This document shows, in pieces, positions 34,324 to 43,556 of a stretch of DNA of 64,000 nucleotides (the first letter of the stretch is position 1; every line of letters begins with the position of its first letter). This stretch comes from DASQPR01 sp963836785 (GTDB taxonomy: Bacteria > Actinomycetota > Actinomycetes > Mycobacteriales > Micromonosporaceae), in assembly GCA_963836785.1 (NCBI GenBank), contig CAWIKW010000009.1:62001-126000 (forward strand), read 5' to 3'. Position numbers and translations under genes: made by a program. The notes under the pieces are model-generated. The model was not told the origin of the DNA, did not search any database, and saw nothing but the letters and a program-made list of their open reading frames with translations.

Positions 34324-34987
34324 CGACCTCGTGCGTACGGAGCGGACGACGCATCACCGATTTGCCGACAACGGCGTCTACGACCGCGATGTCATGCGCG
34401 CGATCCTCCGGGCCGGGTTCATCTGCCACCTCGGCGTGATCGTCGACGACTATCCGATGGTCGTCCCGACCGTGTACGGCCTCGACCCGGCCGGCGACAC
34501 GCTCTACCTGCATGGATCCGTGGCCAGTCGGAGCCTTCGCGGCCGGGCGCAGACCGTCTGCGTGACGGTCACCCACGTCGACGGACTGGTGCTCGCGCGA
34601 TCATTGTTCGAGCACGGCGTGAACTACCGAAGCGTCATGGTCTATGCCGTGCCACGTGTGATCGCCGATCCGGACGAGAAGCTCGTCGCACTGCGGCATC
34701 TGAGCGAACACGTGACGCCGGGTCAGTGGGACTATGCACGCCAACCGAGCCGCAAGGAACTGGCGGCCACGACATTGCTCGCGATGCGACTCGACGAGGT
34801 CTCGGTGAAGGTGAGCTCCGGCCCACCGGACGACGGAGACGGCCCCGATGCCGCGCTCGGATTGTGGGCCGGCGAGCTGCCTCTGCGTACGACCTGGGGC
34901 GAGCCGGTGCCGGATCCGGTTCTCCGCGGCGGAATCACCGTTCCCGACCACATCGCTCGGCGGGCCGGCACCGATTTCGGCCGGTAA
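34316..34987 (+). CDS. Pyridoxamine 5'-phosphate oxidase-family flavoprotein (Nim-like split barrel)
   Basis: 223 residues. FMN-binding split-barrel of the Pyridox_ox_2 type: RAGFICHLGVIVDDYPMVVPTVYGLD, then LYLHGSVASRSLRG, and NYRSVMVYAVPRVI. Members bind flavin or F420 and some reduce nitroimidazoles; the substrate here is unknown. ATG 34316 overlaps the DUF2332 stop, so the two are one operon. Confidence 0.88.
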   Translation: MSDDLVRTERTTHHRFADNGVYDRDVMRAILRAGFICHLGVIVDDYPMVVPTVYGLDPAGDTLYLHGSVASRSLRGRAQTVCVTVTHVDGLVLARSLFEHGVNYRSVMVYAVPRVIADPDEKLVALRHLSEHVTPGQWDYARQPSRKELAATTLLAMRLDEVSVKVSSGPPDDGDGPDAALGLWAGELPLRTTWGEPVPDPVLRGGITVPDHIARRAGTDFGR

Positions 34988-35044
34988 CCGGCGCGGTCGT
35001 GACGCGGCACTCGCAACGCGCAGCGCCGGTAAGCGGTGCGGTGG

Positions 35045-35934
35045 TCATCCGCGGGCGGTCGCGATCGCGTCGCGTACGGCCGGCACGACCTCCTCGGCAA
35101 AGCGCGCGAGCTGACCGGGGCCGTCGCCCCAGAACACGAACGTGTCGAATCCCAGGTCGAGCGCGAGGGGTGAGAGTTCGTCGACCCATTGTGTGACCGG
35201 CCCGCGGAGTACGCCGGTGGATTCACCGTCGGTCACCGCGCCGTTGACGTTCAGCACGCGCCGGATGTCCCCCGGCGCGCGGCCGGCTGCGGCGGCGGCC
35301 GCATCGAGTTGTGCCGTCAGGTCACGCAGCCGGGCCGTGTCGCCGGCATCGCCGCGCAGCGACGGTACCCAGCCGTCCGCGACCCGACCGGCCAGCGCAA
35401 TTGCCTTCGGGCCGTACACGCCGAGCCAGATTCCGATCGGGTGCGCCGGCACCGGACCCGACTGCGCACCGCTGAGCTGATAGTGGCGTGCCGGTGAAAC
35501 GCAGGTTCCGCTCGCCGCTCCAGACTTTCCGGATCACCTGGATGCCCTCGTCCAGTGCGGCCAGTGCCTCGGCCGGCGTACGTCGCGGTCCGCCGTACGC
35601 CTCGATCGCGTCCCAGAAGCCGCCGGCGCCGAGACCGAGTTCGAACCGGCCGCCGGACAGCACGTCGAGGCTCGCTGCCGTCTTGGCGAGCACCGCGGGC
35701 GGCCGGAGTGGAAGGTTCGCGACGTCCGGGAAACAAACCGATCCGACTCGTACGCCCGGCAATCACGCCGAGCAGCGATAACGCGTCGACGTACCGGCGT
35801 TGGTAGGGGTGGTCCTGGACCCCGACGTAGTCGAGGCCGCGAGCCTCGGCCTCGGCGGCCGTGGCCAGCAGCGGTGCGTCGGCCTCGGGGACGAGGAAGT
35901 AACCGAATGCGATCGGTCGGCCGTGGTCGGGCAT
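35045..35934 (-). pseudogene. LLM-class (F420-type) flavin-dependent oxidoreductase, two frameshifts
   Basis: Three consecutive segments in three frames add up to one luciferase-like monooxygenase of about 295 residues. Segment 1 (from ATG 35934) runs to TSRIGLFP; one extra base near 35728 shifts the frame to DVANLPLRPPAVLAKTAASL; one extra base near 35485 shifts it again to HYQLSGAQSGPVPAHPIGIW, ending at TGA 35045. Each segment is well conserved and without internal stops, so the lesions are recent or are sequence errors. Intact, it would be a TIM-barrel reductase using FMN or F420. Confidence 0.85.
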
Positions 35935-36197
35935 ACCCGCACGCTATCGGTTAACGCCACACCGGTCCCGCCACATCGTTGCTGCCACGCCGTTTGTGCC
36001 ACGCCGTTGCTGCCAGGTCGGCGCTGTTGCGACGGCCGACCGCTCCGGGCCTGCTGAGAGATCCTGCATCGACGGTGCAAAATCGAGGGTCGTCCCGTCT
36101 GGGGCTCGGGCTTACAGTCACATCGATCACCCGTGGGCCGCCCGCCGGCCACGGGCCGTTCAGCACGTGCCCATCGTTTGTGCACGAAGGAGTTGCC

Positions 36198-38180
36198 ATG
36201 AGTCGTCTCTTGACGACACACCCCCGCCTGGCTCTGGCCGCGATCGGCATCGCCGTCGCCGCTATCGCGGTGCCGACCGCCGCGTCGGCCAGCGGCCCCG
36301 ACCACCAAGGCGGTTCGCCGGCCAAGGTCAGCCTGTTCCCGAGCGACACCCTCACCGTTCGCGATCACACGCAGCTCACCGGGCGACGCGTCGCATTGCC
36401 GTTGCCCGACTGCACGACGCATCCCACCGACTGCAACACGATCCGCCAGCTCAACACATTGGACGGCTTTGACATCGATCCGCAGTTGGCGCTGACGTTT
36501 GCGCAGGCGGTGGACGCGACCGCCGTCGCGGCGCACACGACCGTGACCGCTGTCGGCGGCGGCCACAACACGCCGATCGGCGTCGACCGGGTCGTCTGGG
36601 ACGCGACGACGAACACCGTCTATGCCCACCCGATCGACCAACTCGCCCCCGACACCACGTACGAGCTGCAGGTACGCGGGGACAGCGGTGCCGGCATCCC
36701 GGGTGCGTCGACGACGTTCACCACCGAGAGCGCGACCACCGATCTGCTCGACATGCGCGCGCAACTCGACTCCGGAGTGGCGTACGCGCTCGCCGGCATC
36801 GCGCCGAACGCGCGGGGCCTCCAGATCGACGCCGAGGTGCCCGCGGCGGGCACGACGCTCACCTACACCCGCGATCTCGGGACGGTCGGCGGTCTGTCGA
36901 CCGTACCGGTGCCGATCACGTCGGCCACCGGCGCCGCCAGCTACGTCTTCGGCTCGTATCTCGCGCCGAACTGGCTCAACGGCGACAGCGTCATCCCACA
37001 GACGCCGACGGGCGGCCCCGGACCACGGGTCACCGGGCAGGCGCGCCTCCCGTTCGTGCTGATCGTGCCGGCCGGAACGGCACCCAAGGGTGGCTGGCCG
37101 GTGGCCATCTTCGGCCACGGCTTCGGTGAGACGGACGCCGACGTGTTCCTCGCCGCCGATCTCAATGCAAGCCACGGCATCGCCACCATCGGCACCGACG
37201 TGGTCGGGCACGGCTTCGGCCCGCGCAGCACGTGGAACATCACCACCGCGAGCGGGACGATCTCGGTGTCCGCGCACGGTCGCGGTCACGACACGAATGG
37301 CGACGGCGTCATCGGCAGCACCGAAGGTGTGGGCGCTCCGATCCAGCCCGCACCCGACGCCGAAGTCGCCAACCGTGACGGACTGTCGCAGACGGTCGCG
37401 GACGTCATGTCGCTCGTACGCGCCATCGGCCACGGTCTCGACGTCGACGGTGACCACCACAATGATCTGCGCGAGACCGGCGTGAGCTACTACGGCCAGA
37501 GCTTCGGCGGCATCTACGGTGTCATGCTGGGCGGCGTGGACCCGAAGGTCCAGGTGCTCGCGCTCAACGTGTCCGGTGGGCCGATCACCGAGATCGCGCG
37601 TCTGTCACCGAGCTTCCGGCTGCTCATCACACAGGACCTCGCGCTGCGGACGCCGAGCCTGCTCAACGGCGGCTTCGACAACTTCACCGAGTCGCAGCCA
37701 CTGCGCGGCGACCCGCCGGAGTTGAACCCGGCCCCCGGTGCGGTGGCGATCCAGGTCGCGCTCGCCCAGGGCACGTGGCTCGACCGTTCCGGCGACCCGG
37801 AAACGTACGCCCCGCTGCTCCGGCTCGATCCGCCCCGCGGCAGCGAGCCGAAGCGAGTCCTGTTCCAGAACGCGTTCGGCGACCAGACCGTGCCGAACCC
37901 GACCAACTACACGGTGCTCGCCGCCGGTCATCTCTTCGACCGGGAGAGCCTCTACCGCAACGACAAGACGGCGCAGGCCGCCAAGAACCCGCACGGGTTC
38001 CTGCTCGACCCGTCGTTCGTGCAGGGCAACGTGCCGGGCCAGACCCAGGTCGTGACGTTCTTCGCCTCGAACGGCAAGACGATCATCGACCCGGACGGAC
38101 CCGGTGCGGTCTGGGAGACGCCGATCGCCGACCCCTCGGAGTTGCTCACGCTGAACTTCCCGAGTCCGATCGTTCCGTGA
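36198..38180 (+). CDS. Large secreted alpha/beta-hydrolase (lipase/esterase-like) with Ig-like N-terminal region
   Basis: 660 residues. A signal peptide ends near AVPTAASASG (about residue 33). Residues 40-200 are beta-rich with an Ig-like module (PLDQLAPDTTYELQVRGDS-type). The hydrolase domain has oxyanion motif FGHGFGE, nucleophile Ser435 in YYGQSFGGIYG, a probable acid Asp in FGDQTVP and His in LAAGHLFD. A calcium-like DTNGDGVIGSTEG segment lies between. It resembles virulence-factor-type extracellular lipases. AAGGAG lies 6 nt before ATG 36198; a strong terminator follows. Confidence 0.85.
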   Translation: MSRLLTTHPRLALAAIGIAVAAIAVPTAASASGPDHQGGSPAKVSLFPSDTLTVRDHTQLTGRRVALPLPDCTTHPTDCNTIRQLNTLDGFDIDPQLALTFAQAVDATAVAAHTTVTAVGGGHNTPIGVDRVVWDATTNTVYAHPIDQLAPDTTYELQVRGDSGAGIPGASTTFTTESATTDLLDMRAQLDSGVAYALAGIAPNARGLQIDAEVPAAGTTLTYTRDLGTVGGLSTVPVPITSATGAASYVFGSYLAPNWLNGDSVIPQTPTGGPGPRVTGQARLPFVLIVPAGTAPKGGWPVAIFGHGFGETDADVFLAADLNASHGIATIGTDVVGHGFGPRSTWNITTASGTISVSAHGRGHDTNGDGVIGSTEGVGAPIQPAPDAEVANRDGLSQTVADVMSLVRAIGHGLDVDGDHHNDLRETGVSYYGQSFGGIYGVMLGGVDPKVQVLALNVSGGPITEIARLSPSFRLLITQDLALRTPSLLNGGFDNFTESQPLRGDPPELNPAPGAVAIQVALAQGTWLDRSGDPETYAPLLRLDPPRGSEPKRVLFQNAFGDQTVPNPTNYTVLAAGHLFDRESLYRNDKTAQAAKNPHGFLLDPSFVQGNVPGQTQVVTFFASNGKTIIDPDGPGAVWETPIADPSELLTLNFPSPIVP

Positions 38181-38206
38181 TCCCAACCGGCTGATCTGGC
38201 CACACC

Positions 38207-38240
38207 ACGGGCGCCGTCGAGGTTTCTCGGCGGCGCCCGT
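38207..38240 (+). terminator. Terminator of the secreted hydrolase gene
   Basis: Arms ACGGGCGCCG (38207-38216) and CGGCGCCCGT (38231-38240) plus an inner CGAG/CTCG stem around GTTT form a nearly continuous 15-bp hairpin 27 nt after the stop. Confidence 0.8.
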
Positions 38241-38339
38241 CGCTGTCCCGCGGTCCCGGTCGCGTCGCCGGCGTCGGCGGCGTTGCGGGTTCGTCGCGGT
38301 TCGTCGTCCACATGCGCCCTCGCCGTCCACAGTCGACCG

Positions 38340-38371
38340 CCGGTACGGTCGCGCCGAGTCGGCCGTACCGG
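38340..38371 (+). promoter_or_regulatory. 9-bp inverted repeat just before yraN
   Basis: CCGGTACGG and CCGTACCGG flank 14 nt, ending 13 nt before the yraN ATG, where no Shine-Dalgarno is visible. It may be an operator or a leader hairpin. Confidence 0.45.
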
Positions 38372-38384
38372 CGAGTGTCTGGGC

Positions 38385-38741
38385 ATGGCAGCGAAAGACG
38401 CAGTCGGCAGGTACGGCGAACGGGTGGCCGTCGAGTATCTGACCGCTCAGGGCATGCGACTGCTCGACCGCAACTGGCGCTGTTCCGCCGGTGAGATCGA
38501 CGCAATCTTCCGCGATGGCGACGCCGTCGTGTTCGCAGAGGTCAAGACGCGTCGCAGCAGCCGGTATGGCACACCGGCCGACGCGGTCGGCTACGTGAAG
38601 CAGGCGCGGTTGCGGCGACTGGCCGCGATCTGGCTCGCACAATCCGACGTGCGCGCGACCGAGATCCGCTTCGATCTCGTGTGCGTGCGCCCGCAACCGG
38701 TCGGCGCGGCCGACGTCGAGCACCTCAAGGGCGCGTTCTGA
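38385..38741 (+). CDS. yraN: YraN/UPF0102 family nuclease-like protein
   Basis: 118 residues. Endonuclease-like fold: GRYGERVAVEYLTAQGMRLLDRNWR, GEIDAIFRDGDAVVFAEVKTR with the acidic and Lys residues of the PD-(D/E)XK core, and ADAVGYVKQARLRRLA. Usually upstream of comM and dprA, as here; precise role unsettled. On the plus strand, opposite to the flanking ribosomal blocks. Confidence 0.92.
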   Translation: MAAKDAVGRYGERVAVEYLTAQGMRLLDRNWRCSAGEIDAIFRDGDAVVFAEVKTRRSSRYGTPADAVGYVKQARLRRLAAIWLAQSDVRATEIRFDLVCVRPQPVGAADVEHLKGAF

Positions 38742-38787
38742 TGCCCGGTCACATCCCGGCGGCCCGTGTCCACGGCGGCGGCCGCTG

Positions 38788-40308
38788 ATGTCGTACGCGA
38801 AGGTGTTCGCCATCGGCCTGCTCGGCCTCGAAGGTCACCTTGTCGAGGTCGAGGCCGACCTGGCCGCGGGGCTGCCCGGCCTCAGCCTCGTCGGACTGCC
38901 CGACACGGCGCTGCATGAGGCACGTGACCGGGTCCGGGCGGCGCTCGTCAATTCCGGCGAAACATGGCCGAACCGCAGGATCACGGTCAACCTACTGCCG
39001 GCGTCGCTACCGAAATTCGGGTCGTCCTTCGATCTGGCCGTGGCGGTCACTGTCCTCGCCGGTGCCGGGCTGCTGCCGCTCGCCCCGCTCGGCGGCGTCG
39101 TGTTGATCGGCGAGCTCGGACTCGACGGCAGCGTACGACCGGTGCGTGGCGTTCTGCCCTGCATCCTCGCCGCGGCTCAGGCCGGCATCACCCGGGCGGT
39201 CGTGCCCTACGCGAACGCCCACGAGGCGAGCCTCGTCCCAGGCGTGACCGTCCGCGCGACCGACAGCCTGCGGCGCCTCATCGACTTCGTTCGGGGCGCC
39301 GGCCCGCTGCTCGATCCGCCCGCGCCGGACGAGACCGTGTCGGTCCCCCACGGCCCGGATCTGGCCGACGTCATCGGCCAGGAGCTGGGCCGGCGCGCCA
39401 TCGAGGTCGCTGCGGCCGGCGGTCACCACGTCTTCTTCGTCGGGCCACCGGGCGCCGGCAAGACCATGCTGGCGCAGCGTCTGCCGTCGGTCCTGCCGCC
39501 ACTGGACGACGCCTCCGCGCTGGAGGTCACGGCCGTGCACTCCATCGCGGGGACGTTGCCGCCCGGCGCACCGATGATCCGGCGAGCGCCGTTTCAGGCC
39601 CCGCATCACACCGCGACACCGACCGCCCTGGTCGGCGGCGGCGCCGGCCTGGCGCGGCCCGGCGCGATATCCCTGTCCCATCGCGGCGTCCTCTTCCTCG
39701 ACGAGGCACCAGAGTTCACCGGCTCGGCGCTCGAGGCACTCCGCCAACCGCTCGAAGAAGGGCAGGTCACCATCCACCGGTCCCGCGGCTACGCGACGTA
39801 TCCGGCGCGCATCCAACTCGTCCTGGCGGCCAACCCATGCCCCTGCGCGAAACCGGCCGGCGACTCCTCGTGCGAGTGCTCACCGCTGACCCGTCGCCGT
39901 TATCTCGCTCGCCTGTCCGGGCCATTGCTGGATCGGGTCGACCTGCGCATCGAGTTGGATCCGGTGACATCCGCGCAGCTGGTCCGCGAGGACGCAACAG
40001 CCGAGGCGTCAGAGCCCGTCCTCCAGCGGGTGATCGACGCTCGCGACACGGCGGCCTCGCGCTGGGCGCGGTTCGGCGGACGTACGAACGGCGAGGTGTC
40101 CGGCGCCCAGTTGCGCGACCGCGAATTCCGTCTGCCCGTGGCGACCACGCGCCGGCTCACCGACCACATCGACCGCGGCCTGTTGTCCGCGCGCGGATTC
40201 GATCGTGTCCTGCGCATCGCGTGGACAGTCTGCGACCTGGACGGTCGGGATCGGCCGGACAAGGACGACATCGACGAGGCGCTATACCTCCGAGGCGGTG
40301 CCCGATGA
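38788..40308 (+). CDS. comM: Mg-chelatase-like AAA+ ATPase ComM
   Basis: 506 residues. An N-terminal Lon-protease-like domain (VEVEADLAAGLPGLSLVGLPDTALHEARDRVR) precedes the AAA+ module with Walker A GPPGAGKTML (near residue 220), Walker B LFLDEAPEF and the Zn-like cluster NPCPC...CECSP; the C-terminal Mg_chelatase_C domain follows. ComM is a helicase promoting branch migration in transformation. Its stop overlaps the dprA start (ATGA). Confidence 0.94.
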   Translation: MSYAKVFAIGLLGLEGHLVEVEADLAAGLPGLSLVGLPDTALHEARDRVRAALVNSGETWPNRRITVNLLPASLPKFGSSFDLAVAVTVLAGAGLLPLAPLGGVVLIGELGLDGSVRPVRGVLPCILAAAQAGITRAVVPYANAHEASLVPGVTVRATDSLRRLIDFVRGAGPLLDPPAPDETVSVPHGPDLADVIGQELGRRAIEVAAAGGHHVFFVGPPGAGKTMLAQRLPSVLPPLDDASALEVTAVHSIAGTLPPGAPMIRRAPFQAPHHTATPTALVGGGAGLARPGAISLSHRGVLFLDEAPEFTGSALEALRQPLEEGQVTIHRSRGYATYPARIQLVLAANPCPCAKPAGDSSCECSPLTRRRYLARLSGPLLDRVDLRIELDPVTSAQLVREDATAEASEPVLQRVIDARDTAASRWARFGGRTNGEVSGAQLRDREFRLPVATTRRLTDHIDRGLLSARGFDRVLRIAWTVCDLDGRDRPDKDDIDEALYLRGGAR

Positions 40309-41471
40309 CACCAGACCGCGTGCGGATGTCCCGTATTGCGCTTGCCTACCTGGTCGAGCCGGGCAACCGCGATCTCGCGCTGCTCGTCGACGAATGCGGT
40401 CCGGTCGACGCGCTCGACCGGGCGGTCCGTGGCGACGTGACGGAATCCCTGCAGGGCATCGTGCGCGCGCGGGCGGATGGGCGCGACCCGTATGACATCG
40501 CCGCTGACCTGCTTGCGCGTACGGTCCGGGTCGGCGCGCGCGTCGTGACGCCGGACGACGATGAGTGGCCGCGTCAACTGGACGATCTGCGGCGGATCAG
40601 CCGCGACACCGGTCAACGGGTCGATCAGGACGTGTTCCCGCCGGTGTGCCTGTGGCTGCGGGGTTCACCGCCGCTGGCCGACGTCGTCCACCGATCGGTG
40701 GCCGTGGTCGGCGCGCGAGCGTCGACCCCGTACGGCAACCATGTCGCGACCGAGTTGTCGTACACCCTGGCCGAGCGCGGCTGGTGCGTTGTGTCCGGCG
40801 GGGCGTACGGCATCGATGCCCAGGCCCACCGTGGCGCGCTCACCGCCGGCGGCTGCACGATCGTCGTCCTGGCCTGCGGCATCGACCGGGCCTATCCCAT
40901 GGCGCACGCGAATCTCTTCGAGCGTGTGAGTGAGGACGGTCTGCTGCTCTCGGAATGGCCGCCCGGAGCCGACCCGCATCGTCATCGCTTCCTCGTTCGC
41001 AATCGTGTGATCGCGGCGCTCACCCGCGGGACCGTGGTCGTGGAGGCGTCGGCCCGCAGTGGCGCACGGCAGACTGCCGGCCGGGCTCAACTGCTCGGGC
41101 GGTCCACCATGGCCATCCCCGGGCCGGTGACCTCGGCCATGTCGGTCGGGACGCATCAGATCCTGCGTACGCTCGACGCGCGGCTGGTCACCAACGCGGC
41201 CGAGGTGATCGAGGAGGTCGGGCGGATCGGGGACGACCTGGCGCCCCTCGTTCGGGGTCGGGACCGAGATCGCGACCGGCTCGGAGCGACGCTCGGCCAG
41301 GTGCTCGACGGTGTCCCGGCGCGGCCAGCCGTCGGACCGCAGCAGATTGCGGCGACCGCGGGACTGCCTCTGCGTGTCGTGTTGCGCGCGCTCCCGGCGC
41401 TGCGCGACGACGGCTTCGTCCTGGAAGACACATCCGGGTGGCGACTGGCGCCGAAGCGGCGAGCATCCTGA
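40305..41471 (+). CDS. dprA: DNA-processing protein DprA
   Basis: 388 residues. The Rossmann-like DprA core is clear: VAVVGARASTPYG, VVSGGAYGIDAQAHRGAL, SEWPPGADPHRHRFLVRNRVIAAL and VVEASARSGARQTA. A C-terminal winged-helix domain (PQQIAATAGLPLRVVLRALPAL) follows. It loads RecA on incoming single-stranded DNA. ATG 40305 overlaps the comM stop; GAGG lies upstream. Confidence 0.94.
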   Translation: MTPDRVRMSRIALAYLVEPGNRDLALLVDECGPVDALDRAVRGDVTESLQGIVRARADGRDPYDIAADLLARTVRVGARVVTPDDDEWPRQLDDLRRISRDTGQRVDQDVFPPVCLWLRGSPPLADVVHRSVAVVGARASTPYGNHVATELSYTLAERGWCVVSGGAYGIDAQAHRGALTAGGCTIVVLACGIDRAYPMAHANLFERVSEDGLLLSEWPPGADPHRHRFLVRNRVIAALTRGTVVVEASARSGARQTAGRAQLLGRSTMAIPGPVTSAMSVGTHQILRTLDARLVTNAAEVIEEVGRIGDDLAPLVRGRDRDRDRLGATLGQVLDGVPARPAVGPQQIAATAGLPLRVVLRALPALRDDGFVLEDTSGWRLAPKRRAS

Positions 41472-41506
41472 ACGCGTCACGCCATCACAACGCGTCACGC
41501 CATCAC
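41471..41506. repeat. Perfect 18-bp tandem duplication right after dprA
   Basis: Two identical 18-bp units (41471-41488, 41489-41506) begin on the last base of the dprA stop codon. Confidence 0.85.
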
Positions 41507-41546
41507 GCGGACAGCGGGCGTCGCGATCGGATCGCACCCGCGCACG

Positions 41547-42246
41547 TCAGGCTTCGGCGCACGCCTTGTAGGCGGCCAGGACCTCTGTCCACCCACCCTC
41601 GGATTCGAAGCGGCCGTGATCATCGTCGGACACGAATCCGCTGTGTCGCAGCGTCACGTCGGCGACGAGGTTCCCCTCGGCGACATCTCCGGTGATGTCG
41701 CCGGCGAACCGGACGTCGAGCTCGGTCGGATCCGGTGCGCGGACCCCGAGCGTCCACACCATCGTGATCGCGGTCCCGTCCTGGATCGCCTTGACCGCTC
41801 CCCAGGTGAACTCGTCACCGCTCTTGCTGATCTCGTACACACGGCCGCCAACGTGCGGCTCGATCACGACATCGGCAAGATCGTTGCCACTGGCCGAGAA
41901 CGCCGCCGGCCACCACTCGCCTATCCGAGCGGTGAAGGTCGCATAAGCGTGCGCGCGCGAGCAATTCGCGGCAAGCGTACGCACGACCGCCGGGAGCGCG
42001 CCTGGCTGGTCGGCGGGGGTATCGGGAGTGACGCCGCCCATCGGCCGCGCCGCCGGAGCGCCGGCTTCCGCTTCCGGGCTGGCGCCGGCCGTGGGTTCGT
42101 CGTTCGACGGCACGCTGCTGACGCCAATCGCCGGTTCGTCGTCCGACGGCGACCCGGCTCACGCCCACTGCGGGTTCGTCGTCCGCAACCACCCGGCTGA
42201 CCCCGACCGCGGGTTGGTCCGATGGCTCTGGTCGGCTGTCATCCAT
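41547..42246 (-). pseudogene. AHSA1/SRPBCC-domain protein with N-terminal 13-residue repeats, one frameshift
   Basis: The C-terminal 140 residues are an SRPBCC (AHSA1-like) lipid/ligand-binding domain (TFTARIGEWWPAAF; VIEPHVGGRVYEIS; GFVSDDDHGRFESEGGWTEVL). The N-terminus consists of 39-bp units encoding DDEPAVGVSRV-type 13-residue repeats from ATG 42246 (GAGGGGGTGATT upstream). The second unit is 40 bp long, so one extra base near 42144 breaks the frame. A shorter product starting at GTG 42113 would keep the whole SRPBCC domain, so the gene may still be functional. Function unknown. Confidence 0.7.
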
Positions 42247-42494
42247 GGCATCAATCACCCCCTCAGGGTGTCATCCTCCGCCGGCAGCGGCCAGGCCCAC
42301 CTCGGTCAGCGGTGCGTCGGCCACGACCGGCCGCCGCTGCGGCCTTGTTGCCATCGGTGCGCGCTCCGGATAGCCGACGGTGTGCGCTCCGGGCGGCTCT
42401 CCCCGTCGACCGGCCGCTCCGGGCGGCTCGCCGCGTGACCGGCCCGGCGCGGCGGTGTTGACGCACGAACCCCCGACCGGCAGCGTCACGAGGT

Positions 42495-43469
42495 ATGACC
42501 GGCCGCGGCGAGACCCAGACGATCCTCGCCGCCCTGCCCGATCCGATGCGGCAAACGGTCCAGGCGTTCACACGTCATCTCGAACGCGAACGCGGACGCT
42601 CGGCTCACACCGTCCGGGCCTACGTCGGCGACGCCGTGTCGCTTCTCGACCACGCGACGCGGATGAGCTGCACCGCCGTCGAAGACATCGATCTTGCCGT
42701 GCTCCGGAGTTGGCTGGCGCGGCTGCGTACGACCGGGTCCGCCCGTACGTCGCTCGCACGTCGCGCCGCCGCCGCTCGCACGTTCACGGCCTGGGCCCAT
42801 CGGGAAGGACTGCTCCCCCATGACGTCGGGCAGCGCCTCGCGAGCCCCAAGTCGCGCCGCGACCTCCCCGGCGTGCTCCGCCAAGACCAGGCGGCGGCGC
42901 TCGTCACCGCGCCGGATCGCCGTCGGCCGAACACCGTCGGTCATACTCCCGACGCCCAGGCCGCCGCCGTGACACTGCGGGACGCGGCGGCCTTGGAGCT
43001 TCTCTACGCGACCGGCATCCGGGTCAGCGAGCTGTGCGGGCTGGATGTGACCGACGTCGACCACGGCCGCCGAGTGGTCCGCGTACTCGGGAAGGGGTCG
43101 AAGGAGCGCGGCGTGCCGTACGGTGTGCCGGCCGGCCGGGCGATCGGAGCGTGGTTGCGTCACGGCCGCCCGGAGCTGGCGACCGTCCGCAGTGGCTCCG
43201 CTCTCCTCCTCGGTGCCCGTGGCGGCCGCCTGCAGCCGACGACCGTACGCCAGCTCGTGGCGGCGTACGCCGAGGCCACCGGCCTGCCACACCTGTCGCC
43301 ACACGGGCTGCGGCACAGCGCCGCCACGCATCTCCTCGAGGGCGGCGCCGACCTTCGCACGGTCCAGGAGATCCTCGGCCATGCGTCGCTTGCGACGACG
43401 CAGATCTACACCCACGTCTCGATCGAGCGCCTGCGTGCCGCGTACCGCCAGGCGCACCCACGGGCCTAA
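42495..43469 (+). CDS. xerC: Tyrosine recombinase XerC
   Basis: 324 residues. N-terminal SAM-like core-binding domain (FTRHLERERGRSAHTVRAYVGD) and C-terminal catalytic domain with Arg176, Lys200, His270, Arg273, His296 and nucleophile Tyr305, all in place (GIRVSEL, SPHGLRHSAATHLL, LGHASL, QIYTHV). XerC resolves chromosome dimers at dif together with XerD. Position beside dprA/comM matches other actinobacteria and argues for the housekeeping recombinase, not a phage integrase. Confidence 0.92.
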   Translation: MTGRGETQTILAALPDPMRQTVQAFTRHLERERGRSAHTVRAYVGDAVSLLDHATRMSCTAVEDIDLAVLRSWLARLRTTGSARTSLARRAAAARTFTAWAHREGLLPHDVGQRLASPKSRRDLPGVLRQDQAAALVTAPDRRRPNTVGHTPDAQAAAVTLRDAAALELLYATGIRVSELCGLDVTDVDHGRRVVRVLGKGSKERGVPYGVPAGRAIGAWLRHGRPELATVRSGSALLLGARGGRLQPTTVRQLVAAYAEATGLPHLSPHGLRHSAATHLLEGGADLRTVQEILGHASLATTQIYTHVSIERLRAAYRQAHPRA

Positions 43470-43556
43470 CGGCACCATTTCCGCCGGCCCGTCGCCGGAT
43501 CACGCGTGCTCAACATGCGACGACCATCGGCCGAAGCGCCCGAAGGAATTAGGATC

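Noticed and set aside
38964..40304. Long open frame over comM in phase with dprA
   Set aside because: Overlaps comM out of frame and is Arg/Pro-rich; dprA proper starts at the ATGA junction at 40305.
42495..43469. Phage or integrative-element integrase
   Set aside because: Sequence, length and position beside dprA/comM fit housekeeping XerC; no attachment sites or phage genes nearby.
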